Below the pieces are notes generated by a model that did no database searches, had not been told where the DNA came from, and saw nothing but the letters and a program-made list of their open reading frames with translations. From positions 1 to 7,747 of the forward strand of contig CAJUAW010000124.1 of NCBI GenBank assembly GCA_910584605.1: a DNA stretch of 7,747 nt, written 5' to 3'. Both the position numbers and the translations under genes were made by a program. Position 1 is the first letter of the stretch. Each line of letters starts with the position of its first letter. The stretch is from an uncultured Oscillospiraceae bacterium (GTDB taxonomy: Bacteria; Bacillota_A; Clostridia; Oscillospirales; Oscillospiraceae). Below, in pieces: positions 1 through 5,734 of the stretch.

Positions 1-90
1 TGCGTACAATCCTAACAACGTGTGCAATACGAGTGCCTCTCGTTCCCGGTTTCATAGGAAACCGGCTCCGCGCTTTCAGCGAAGAACGCA
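1..90 (-). other. Structured leader or small RNA downstream of the leftward promoter (unidentified)
   Basis: Three local hairpins lie in tandem: 71-74 with 78-81 (4 bp), an 8-bp perfect stem 46-53 with 58-65 and a 4-nt loop, and 30-33 with 39-42 (4 bp). The outer segments 1-5 and 86-90 are also complementary (TGCGT/ACGCA) and could close a multibranch structure. On the minus strand an ATG at 55-53 sits in the loop and stem of the 8-bp hairpin. GGAG lies ten bases ahead of it, and the frame stays open to the window edge for 18 codons (MKPGTRGTRIAH...). It could therefore be the start of a leftward gene whose start codon is occluded, or the beginning of a structured RNA. I could not match it to a known riboswitch or ncRNA family. 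Confidence 0.3.
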
Positions 91-113
91 CAAACAATCA
101 ATTAACGATAAAT

Positions 114-142
114 AGTATAGCATGGGTTGTTGTATTAGTCAA
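114..142 (-). promoter_or_regulatory. Near-consensus sigma-70/sigma-A promoter firing leftward
   Basis: On the minus strand there is a -35 hexamer TTGACT (142 down to 137), a 17-bp spacer, and a -10 hexamer TATACT (119 down to 114). The -10 is preceded by TGC, giving an extended -10 (TGnTATACT). Each hexamer differs from consensus at one base and the spacer is optimal. Transcription would start near 105-108 and run out of the window through the hairpin-rich stretch at 1-90. It therefore serves a leftward gene or RNA outside this window, not the gene cluster to the right. Confidence 0.7.
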
Positions 143-488
143 GTCGGTTTTTGGAAGACATGCGTATTATTTTTCGATAATTACTACATATTACGGCTTT
201 CTTGCATAAAAAATTCAACACATATCCCTACCGGTGCAAGCGGCCCTCTCCACAGATTTTTGAAACTGCCGCTAAATAGTTGGTCGTTGACGATGACCTT
301 AATATCTGCCGGGAAATAAAATATGCGCTGCTCTTGCGCTTAAAGAGAAGATGTTGATTCCAGGATTCAACCTCATATCCCTTGCGACCACTCTGATCCC
401 AGGCTATCTTTCTTTTATCATATTCCTTTCGTAATTGTCCTAGACTGTTTGGTCACCTCTAAAGGGATTGAAAAACGAACTTTTTCAT

Positions 489-500
489 ATGCCATGGCAT
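489..500. repeat. Perfect 12-bp palindrome (ATGCCATGGCAT)
   Basis: The 12 bases equal their own reverse complement. The palindrome sits about 210 bases before the VWA start, in the only region that can hold the cluster's promoter, so it is a candidate operator for a dimeric regulator. A chance occurrence cannot be excluded. Confidence 0.35.
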
Positions 501-508
501 TAGTGAAA

Positions 509-524
509 ATATGCGAGAGCATAT
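509..524 (+). other. 6-bp hairpin with GNRA (GAGA) tetraloop
   Basis: ATATGC (509-514) pairs perfectly with GCATAT (519-524) around GAGA, a GNRA-class tetraloop. It lies nine bases after the 12-bp palindrome and shares ATGC with it. If transcribed it would form in the 5' leader of the VWA mRNA. No U-tract follows, so it is not an intrinsic terminator. Confidence 0.35.
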
Positions 525-657
525 AAAGCGACACCAATCGAGAAAAAATTGCAAAAAATTTTTATTTTCTCCAAAACCAAGTGTCCAAAATCGACGGCCT
601 CCCACGTTATTACTTATAGAGGACATTGTGAGGGAGCGCTGAACTGTCAACAATCTC

Positions 658-677
658 GCCGGGTCTTGTGACCGGGC
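658..677 (+). other. Imperfect hairpin just upstream of the VWA ribosome site
   Basis: GCCGGGTC (658-665) and GACCGGGC (670-677) pair in seven of eight positions around TTGT. The hairpin ends 19 bases before the AGGGAGG ribosome site (697-703). It is GC-rich in a leader that is otherwise AT-richer, so it may affect mRNA stability or translation of the first gene. No U-tract follows. Confidence 0.3.
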
Positions 678-711
678 AAACTATCTGAACAGCCCCAGGG
701 AGGATATCGCA

Positions 712-2577
712 GTGAAAAGGAAACGTTCACGTCTATATTCTTTCATCTTAGCCTGGTTCATGCTGCTGGCCTGCATACCAACGCAGGCCGCTGCCGCCAA
801 TCTGCCTCCGGGTACATCAAAGGCTGTTGTGTTCCTGCTGGACGCAAGCAACAGCATGAACACCAACGACCGGGAACGGCTGGCTAAGGACAGCATTGCC
901 CAGCTGATATACAGTCTGCCGTCCAATTACTATGTCGGCTTTGCCGCATATAACACCAGCGTTGTTTCCAGCGTTGGGATGCAGGACAGCGGGGATCGGG
1001 AGCCGGTTATGGATGCGGTTGACACCGTAACCTATATCGGCTATACCAACGCCGGGGCGGGCCTGACAACAGCCATGGAGCTGCTGGATACGGTGAGCGC
1101 CAGTGAAAAGACCGTGGTGATCCTGTCGGACGGCGAGATCATCATGAACAGTGATGACGCCACAGCGGAATCCTCCCGCCAGTTTCAGGCCGCCGTGGAA
1201 GCCGCCCGTACACAGGGCGTCCGTATCCATGTGATTGGCTTGGGCGCAGATATGGCAGACGAAGACAATACGATCTTTTCCGCTTCCGCACAGACCAACG
1301 GCGTCAATTACCACGCACCCCAGTCTGCGGATATTCAGGCCGTGATTGACTCCATCCTGCAAGAGCAGCTGGGCGTTAAGAAGACCAGGGCCGCCATTGT
1401 GGATACGGACGGCGGCACAGAGGATATCACCGTCAACATTCCCTCGATCAATACCAGCAGAACCCGCGTTCTTCTGACCAGTGAAAATCCTATTCAAAAT
1501 CTGAAGGCGGATTTCAGCGCGGTGAATGGCTGGCAGTACAGCGGGTCTCGGTACACGCTGCTGGAACTGGATCATCCGACGGATACCGCAGTACATATCA
1601 CATTCCAGGGCCGGGCCGGGGGACAGATAAAGGTTGACGTTATCTCAGAGTATGTACTGGTCACACAGCTTCAGGTTTCCTATACCGACTCCAATCCGAC
1701 GGAGCCGGAGGCGGAATATCCTGACCGGATGGCGGATATTACCGCCGCGTTCTATGATGCGGGCGACTCGGACAGGCAGATGCTGACAGATCCTGTTTTC
1801 CAAGGTATGCTGATTCCGGTAATGGTGGACGGAGACGTGACTCCCTGCTATCTGAAGGATGGGGCTGTCACCTTCCAGCGCACTGTTCCGGCGGGTGTGA
1901 AAGCCTCTATCCAGTTTGATTTCACAAGGCTGGACACAAATTTGATTCTGGAGCAGCCCATTTCCATGGAATTGGAAGGCCCAGCCGCACTGCCGAAGCC
2001 GCCTCTGGAGGATTACCGCCCCCAGATAATCGTTGGATCTCTGATCCTGCTGGCGCTGATTTCAATGCTGATTATCTGGCTTGCGTCCCGCAGAAAACGG
2101 GCAAAGGTGGTGCCCCAGCCGCCGGCGACAACAGCAGCAGGCGGCGCAGCGACTGCACCAACGGCCCGAACAGAGGAAACAAGCCGATATGGGTATGTGG
2201 GGCGTCTGAACATCTACATTACCAACACACTTTCCGGCCACGACTTCCCGCCCCTTACCTATAATCTGTTCCGTATTCCCGGCGGCAAAAAGCTTTCGCT
2301 GCAGGAAATTTTGGAAAGCTGCGAGGTGGACGAGCCCTTTGAAGGCGCGGATAAGATTTTCTTCCAGCCCGCAGCGGGCCATTGCCTGCTGCTGACCAAT
2401 GAGTCCGACTGCACACTGATGCAGAACCGTGAGATCCTGATGAAGGGTCACAGTTATGAGATCAGCCTCAATTCAAAGGTGGATATTACGTTCGAGGATG
2501 AACGCAGTGAAATTGCGCTCCAATACCGGGATGTAAAGCCCAGTGACATGAGACTTCTGGCGGCGGAACCTCAGTGA
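712..2577 (+). CDS. VWA-domain membrane protein with cytosolic tail
   Basis: 621 residues, starting at a GTG eight bases after AGGGAGG (697-703). Residues 1-29 look like a Sec signal peptide: a basic start (MKRKR), a hydrophobic core and an Ala-rich end. Residues ~37-220 form a von Willebrand factor A domain with an intact MIDAS metal site: DASNS at 44-48, a probable Thr112, and the Asp of LSDGE at 140. Residues ~225-425 are probably beta-rich extracytoplasmic modules. A single transmembrane helix lies at ~439-458, followed by a basic stop-transfer stretch (RRKRAK). A Pro/Ala/Thr linker then leads to a cytosolic domain at ~493-607 that looks beta-rich and could be a degenerate FHA-like fold. 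The predicted topology is VWA outside, tail inside. VWA domains bind protein ligands through the metal site, so a surface sensor or anchor for the downstream assembly is inferred. It is the first gene of the rightward block, 51 bases before the next with no terminator between. Confidence 0.85.
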   Translation: MKRKRSRLYSFILAWFMLLACIPTQAAAANLPPGTSKAVVFLLDASNSMNTNDRERLAKDSIAQLIYSLPSNYYVGFAAYNTSVVSSVGMQDSGDREPVMDAVDTVTYIGYTNAGAGLTTAMELLDTVSASEKTVVILSDGEIIMNSDDATAESSRQFQAAVEAARTQGVRIHVIGLGADMADEDNTIFSASAQTNGVNYHAPQSADIQAVIDSILQEQLGVKKTRAAIVDTDGGTEDITVNIPSINTSRTRVLLTSENPIQNLKADFSAVNGWQYSGSRYTLLELDHPTDTAVHITFQGRAGGQIKVDVISEYVLVTQLQVSYTDSNPTEPEAEYPDRMADITAAFYDAGDSDRQMLTDPVFQGMLIPVMVDGDVTPCYLKDGAVTFQRTVPAGVKASIQFDFTRLDTNLILEQPISMELEGPAALPKPPLEDYRPQIIVGSLILLALISMLIIWLASRRKRAKVVPQPPATTAAGGAATAPTARTEETSRYGYVGRLNIYITNTLSGHDFPPLTYNLFRIPGGKKLSLQEILESCEVDEPFEGADKIFFQPAAGHCLLLTNESDCTLMQNREILMKGHSYEISLNSKVDITFEDERSEIALQYRDVKPSDMRLLAAEPQ

Positions 2578-2613
2578 TGCTCTGCCTGCTATGGTCTACA
2601 TAATTATTAAACA

Positions 2614-2631
2614 AAGGGATGTGATTACTTG
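2614..2631 (+). promoter_or_regulatory. Ribosome binding site fixing a TTG start
   Basis: AAGGGA (2614-2619) lies nine bases before TTG at 2629-2631. No in-frame ATG or GTG lies nearby upstream, and the GTG at 2621 is in another frame. The large soluble gene therefore appears to start at TTG, an unusual choice for a protein presumably made in quantity. Confidence 0.6.
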
Positions 2632-4155
2632 AAGATCATCAGCCAGACCAACCGCACCCTTCTTCTGGAAGAGTTCAACCCGGAAAAGCTGGACCTGCTC
2701 ACCATGATTGGCGATGTGAGAGGCGTTGACAGCCTCAGCGACGACAAAATCAAGGAGATCAATGAGGCCCTGCTGTGCCGGAGCTATGAGGAGTTCCAGG
2801 AGAAATTCGCCCCCTGCATCTACAGCTTCTACGACGCCAACACACAGACGGTCCGCTACACCCTCAAGAAGCCGGAGAGCATCCCGGAGAATATGCTCAC
2901 CGAGATCCCGCTGAACCAGCAGAACGACTTCCTGAAGATGCTGTTCTCCCTCATGGAGGCCAAGAAGTCTCAGGGCGTTCTCAATGTTGATTTCGGGTTC
3001 GAACATCTGCTGGACATGATCTCTCCCAAGAAGGTGATGGAGGATATCCGGCAGGTCCGTAAGGAGATCCGGTACAACTACGGGAAGTACGCAGCCCTGG
3101 AGGAGGGCGACCCCGCCCGTCTGGATGTGGGCGACAAGCTGAACGTCCTGTTCGAGTCCGCCAGCGACAACTACAACAACGTCCTGGCTATGCTGCCCCT
3201 GGCCATTGAGGATATCAAGACCCGACTGCTCCTGGGGGCCGGCGATCAGGGAATCAATCCTAACCAGATCGCGCTGGGTATGCTGACCATGGGCGACAAC
3301 GGCGAGCTGAAGGTTCTGGAGGCCCCCAAGCAGGAGACCACCGCCCTGGCCACCATCGACGACCATATCAACACCGGCCTGATCGAAGCTCTGGCAGAGG
3401 ACTATCAGCAGGTCAACGAGTGCCCCACCGACTACGTGAAGGATCTGGTGGTACGCACCTTCTGCCCGCTGCCCTCCACCATCCAGACCCAGATCGATGT
3501 AGAGCGGGAGGTTGCCAACTACAACTCCTACCTCCAGTTCTATAAGGAGGCCAAGGACGGCTTCATCAAGGTGGTCAAGCCCCTGGTGGAGAAGATGCTG
3601 GGCGTGAAGATGTTCTTCGACCAGTACAAGTGCCGGGTGAAGGGCATGGTCCCCACCCTGCTGGTGGCCAATATCCGCCCGGAGATGCTGGCGAAGAGCA
3701 CCAATCTTCCCACCCTCCACGCCTACCTGAACAGCACCAACGGGAAAAACAACTTCTCCGACACCGTTTGGTACGCCATCTTCCCCAATGTGTCCATCAA
3801 TCCCAAGGAGGGCGCCAAGCTGCGCCGAGAGCGGTTTGCCGGCAACATCCACAAGCAGAATGATGAAGTGAACAGCATGGAGACCCTGGCCACCCTGCTG
3901 GATGTGCTCAAGGATTACCAGGTGGAAACCTTCTTCTCCTTTGAGGGACGGGACGACACCACCTTTGACAATGTGGCGGCCGAAGGCATCCAGAAGTACA
4001 TTGACCGCTGTGAGCCGCTGGTGGGGCGTCCCTACAGCGAGTACGCCATCCCCTGTATCCCCAACTTCACGGTCATTCCCAAGAACAAGTCTGGGGTGAC
4101 CTTGGATAAGCTGATGACCATCAACGACGACTCTGGCCATCTATTTCGATGGTAA
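2629..4155 (+). CDS. Putative sheath-like large subunit of a contractile injection-type system; 3' end apparently frameshifted
   Basis: 508 residues as read, with a TTG start. It is soluble, with no signal peptide, transmembrane segment or nucleotide-binding motif, and consists of mixed helical and beta segments. Codon choice is strongly GC-ending throughout, as in the two following genes, which suggests high expression. Size, solubility and the position directly ahead of two tube-like genes fit a contractile-sheath protein of the TssC kind. I recognise no unambiguous signature motif, so this is inferred mainly from context. The frame ends in a poor tail (SGHLFRW) at 4132-4155. The +1 frame from 4136 to the TAA at 4205-4207 instead reads AIYFDGNARNLE... 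and ends 22 bases before the next start, with the next ribosome site in between. The intact protein would then be about 525 residues. No separate small sheath subunit (TssB-like) is visible beside it. It could instead be another large tail or baseplate protein. Confidence 0.5.
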   Translation: MKIISQTNRTLLLEEFNPEKLDLLTMIGDVRGVDSLSDDKIKEINEALLCRSYEEFQEKFAPCIYSFYDANTQTVRYTLKKPESIPENMLTEIPLNQQNDFLKMLFSLMEAKKSQGVLNVDFGFEHLLDMISPKKVMEDIRQVRKEIRYNYGKYAALEEGDPARLDVGDKLNVLFESASDNYNNVLAMLPLAIEDIKTRLLLGAGDQGINPNQIALGMLTMGDNGELKVLEAPKQETTALATIDDHINTGLIEALAEDYQQVNECPTDYVKDLVVRTFCPLPSTIQTQIDVEREVANYNSYLQFYKEAKDGFIKVVKPLVEKMLGVKMFFDQYKCRVKGMVPTLLVANIRPEMLAKSTNLPTLHAYLNSTNGKNNFSDTVWYAIFPNVSINPKEGAKLRRERFAGNIHKQNDEVNSMETLATLLDVLKDYQVETFFSFEGRDDTTFDNVAAEGIQKYIDRCEPLVGRPYSEYAIPCIPNFTVIPKNKSGVTLDKLMTINDDSGHLFRW

Positions 4156-4207
4156 CGCACGCAATCTGGAAGTCTTGATCAACCGCCTTTCTTCTAAAAA
4201 ATCATAA
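4136..4207 (+). pseudogene. Out-of-frame 3' remainder of the sheath-like gene
   Basis: This is the +1 frame relative to the gene above. It encodes 23 plausible residues (beginning AIYFDGNARNLE, ending SSKKS) before TAA at 4205-4207. Removing one base around 4132-4135 would join it to codon 501 (Asp, 4129-4131). The resulting stop gives normal operon spacing to the AGGAGGT at 4214-4220. The cause could be a sequencing or assembly indel, a real mutation, or recoding. No classical slippery codon followed by a stop is seen at the junction. Confidence 0.55.
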
Positions 4208-4229
4208 ATGATCAGGAGGTAATGTAACC

Positions 4230-4658
4230 ATGGGATTCAGACTGGAAATTGATGGATCCGGCCCCGTCAAACTCAGTGAACGGTGCATTAAGAACGTGGA
4301 GTTCCGCAGCGAGATCCCCGAGGACTCCAACGCTCGTGCTACCGACAACGGCGCTTCGCTGAAGATCTGGGGCAAAATGCTCTTCTCCCTGGGCGGCGAA
4401 GAGCAGGACGCTACGCTCAACATGGCCAAGTGGAGCGTGGTGCCCAGCGAGTCTGCGGACAGCTACCGGAAGGTGAAGGTGGATGTGATCTCCGCCTCCC
4501 AGGTGGTTCGGCAGATCACCCTGCCCAACGCCTTCGTCATGGAGTACTCCGAGGTCCTGGATGACAAGACCGGCGTGGGCGAGTTCTATCTGCATGTGAA
4601 ACAGAAGAAGGATAAGACGACGGATACCGCCATCGAGGGCGGGTTCGGCGGCGAATAA
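4230..4658 (+). CDS. Hcp/tail-tube-like protein, paralog 1
   Basis: 142 residues, ATG nine bases after a perfect AGGAGGT (4214-4220), the best ribosome site in the window. It is a small soluble protein with no signal peptide or membrane segment. The sequence alternates in a beta-strand-like way, with a conserved block PNAFV (about residues 93-97) followed by a Gly-rich turn and a terminal strand ending KQKKDK. This order recalls the last strands of the Hcp/phage tail-tube fold, and the length fits that family (about 140-170 residues). By hand count it is identical to the next gene's product at about 64 of 142 positions, aligned without gaps (~45%). In injection systems such proteins stack as hexameric rings to form the inner tube that the sheath propels. 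The role is inferred from size, pattern and neighbours; no database match was made. Confidence 0.6.
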   Translation: MGFRLEIDGSGPVKLSERCIKNVEFRSEIPEDSNARATDNGASLKIWGKMLFSLGGEEQDATLNMAKWSVVPSESADSYRKVKVDVISASQVVRQITLPNAFVMEYSEVLDDKTGVGEFYLHVKQKKDKTTDTAIEGGFGGE

Positions 4659-4678
4659 ACGAAAGGAGCGAATGAACG

Positions 4679-5107
4679 ATGTCTTTGAGAGTTACAATCG
4701 AAGGCCAGGGCAGCTTCGAAGTTGCCAAGGAGTGCGTTGAAAAGGTCATCTACAAGACGGACATTCCTCTGGACTCCAACGCCCGCACCAAGGACGTTGG
4801 CTGCACCCTGGACATTTCCGGCAAGATCCTGACCGCCGTGGACGGCGATCCCGAGGATTCCACCCGCCAGATGGGCCTGTGGTCCATGGTCCCCGCCGAG
4901 ACTTCCAACTGCTACCGCAAGGTGACGGTGGAGATCATCCAGGCCGGCATCGTGGAGCGGAAGTACACCTTCCCCAACGCCTTTGTGGTCAACTACACCG
5001 AGCACTTCGGCAACACTGAGGGCGTGGGCACCTTCCACCTGAATGTGAAGCAGAAGAAGGACAAGCTGGCCAACATCGCCATCGAGGGCGGCTATCCCGC
5101 CGCGTAA
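4679..5107 (+). CDS. Hcp/tail-tube-like protein, paralog 2
   Basis: 142 residues, ATG ten bases after AAAGGAG (4662-4668), 20 bases after the previous stop. It has the same length and architecture as paralog 1. Strictly shared blocks include IP-DSNAR (about residues 29-36), YRKV (77-80), PNAFV, GVG, KQKKDK and IEGG. The two differ mainly at the N-terminus, in the 50-62 loop and at the C-terminal residues, where ring-stacking or effector-binding surfaces could differ. Paired tube paralogs are known in extracellular contractile systems such as the Afp/PVC family, where one forms the bulk of the tube and the other sits near the baseplate. Such a division here is inference. It is the last gene before the terminator at 5163-5199. 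Confidence 0.6.
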   Translation: MSLRVTIEGQGSFEVAKECVEKVIYKTDIPLDSNARTKDVGCTLDISGKILTAVDGDPEDSTRQMGLWSMVPAETSNCYRKVTVEIIQAGIVERKYTFPNAFVVNYTEHFGNTEGVGTFHLNVKQKKDKLANIAIEGGYPAA

Positions 5108-5162
5108 GCGAAGCGTACATCCAATCAAGCATAGTGCGACGCGGCAATTCGCGTAAAGCAGG

Positions 5163-5199
5163 GGGCGCGTCCGACTCTTAGTTGGGCGCGCCCTTTTTT
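5163..5199 (+). terminator. Strong intrinsic terminator after the tube genes
   Basis: A 10-bp GC-rich stem (5163-5172 with 5184-5193, one G-U pair) encloses an 11-base loop and is followed directly by six T residues (5194-5199). It lies 55 bases after the second tube-like gene and would end most transcription of the structural block. The downstream genes then depend on read-through or on a promoter I cannot see between 5200 and 5275. Confidence 0.92.
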
Positions 5200-5225
5200 G
5201 AAAGAACACCTGTTTTTATGACCGC

Positions 5226-5263
5226 CGCGCAAGGGCCGCTGCCGGTTCAGCGGTCTTTGCGCG
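5226..5263 (+). other. Long 16-bp hairpin between the terminator and the J-domain gene
   Basis: Bases 5226-5241 pair along their whole length with 5248-5263 (14 Watson-Crick and two G-U pairs) around a six-base loop CCGGTT. There is no U-tract, so it is not a standard terminator. It ends 13 bases before the GGGAGGG ribosome site (5277-5283) of the next gene. It could protect the 5' end of a processed downstream mRNA, modulate translation, or bind a protein. Confidence 0.7.
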
Positions 5264-5290
5264 AGGGCCATGTAATGGGAGGGAAATGGA

Positions 5291-5731
5291 ATGAATGAAT
5301 TATATAAGCGACTGGGCGTGGCGCCTACCGCTACAGATGCCGAGATAAAAAAAGCGTACCGAAAGCTGGCCAAGCAGCTGCACCCGGATCTGCACCCAGA
5401 CGATCCGCAGGCAGAGGCCAAGTTCAAGGATGTTAATGAGGCCTACGAAACTCTGAGCGACCCGGATAAGCGGAAATCCTACGATGCGGCCCAGCAGCCG
5501 ACCCAGAGGGAGCAGTCCGCTAAACGCCCAGGGGCTGCACGGACCGCCCCGCGGGCGCCGACCGGAGGGCCGATAGATTTCTCTCAGATGGCCGGCGGCT
5601 TTGCCAGTTTCTTTGGGTTCGATCCTCAGACCGGTGAGATCACTGACGAATCCAAAGTGTCCGGTCAGAGCCAGAAAAAGAACCCGCTGGACATGTCCGA
5701 TATGTTTGAGAAATTTATGGGGTTTAAGTAA
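5291..5731 (+). CDS. J-domain (DnaJ-like) co-chaperone, short class C type
   Basis: 146 residues, ATG seven bases after GGGAGGG (5277-5283). Residues 3-67 are a complete J domain: helix I ending before ATDAEIKKAYR, the essential HPD at 31-33 (the only contact motif strictly needed to stimulate DnaK/Hsp70 ATPase), and the conserved YETLSDPDKRKSYD. It lacks the zinc-finger and beta-domains of true DnaJ. After a Pro/Ala/Arg linker (68-92) the tail carries two similar short segments, DFSQM...FFGF (96-110) and DMSDM...FMGF (134-145), which look like a duplicated binding motif. The J domain presumably recruits the cell's DnaK to a client bound by the tail. Given the neighbours, the client may be part of the sheath/tube assembly or the FHA machinery. 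It stops three bases before the next start. Confidence 0.88.
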   Translation: MNELYKRLGVAPTATDAEIKKAYRKLAKQLHPDLHPDDPQAEAKFKDVNEAYETLSDPDKRKSYDAAQQPTQREQSAKRPGAARTAPRAPTGGPIDFSQMAGGFASFFGFDPQTGEITDESKVSGQSQKKNPLDMSDMFEKFMGFK

Positions 5732-5734
5732 GAG

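Larger units (their letters stand above)
144..711. other. Gene-free upstream region with palindromes and A-tracts
   Basis: No convincing gene is visible in these ~570 bases. Short open frames have no ribosome site or recognisable product. The stretch is visibly richer in AT than the cluster to its right. It contains an imperfect 17-base palindrome (354-370), a perfect 12-base palindrome ATGCCATGGCAT (489-500), a 6-bp hairpin capped by a GAGA tetraloop (509-524), closely spaced A-tracts (542-563), and an imperfect hairpin just before the VWA gene (658-677). The promoter of the rightward cluster should lie here, but only weak -35/-10 pairs are seen, for example TTGTCC-17-TCTAAA at 435-463. Confidence 0.6.

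Noticed and set aside
1..90. tRNA or CRISPR element at the left end
   Set aside because: The outer 5-bp pairing and three hairpins do not fit tRNA arm lengths or conserved bases, and there are no regularly spaced direct repeats.
122..319. 65-codon plus-strand open frame starting ATG at 122
   Set aside because: No ribosome site before the ATG, no recognisable domain, and AT-rich composition unlike the real genes. It also starts inside the leftward promoter.
228..452. Minus-strand frame open for 74 codons (includes QLRKEYDKRKIAWDQSG)
   Set aside because: It has no ATG, GTG or TTG start with a ribosome site and no product I recognise. It could be a decayed gene remnant, but the length is within chance for this base composition.
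435..463. TTGTCC-17-TCTAAA as the promoter of the VWA gene
   Set aside because: Each hexamer matches consensus at only four of six positions, and similar-quality pairs occur elsewhere in the region.
459..653. 64-codon minus-strand open frame
   Set aside because: It runs through the palindromes and A-tracts, has no ribosome site, and its product shows no motif.
2596..4140. 514-codon minus-strand open frame opposite the sheath-like gene
   Set aside because: It is the antisense shadow of a GC-rich gene. Its translation is a low-complexity run of Leu, Val, Gly, Gln and His, with no ribosome site.
4222..4227. ATG-TAA start-stop just before paralog 1
   Set aside because: The ATG lies one base after the AGGAGGT, too close for initiation, so a regulatory start-stop is unlikely.
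5198..5226. TTGAAA at 5198-5203 as the -35 of a promoter for the J-domain gene
   Set aside because: No -10-like hexamer occurs at 16-18 bases spacing, and the TT overlaps the terminator U-tract.
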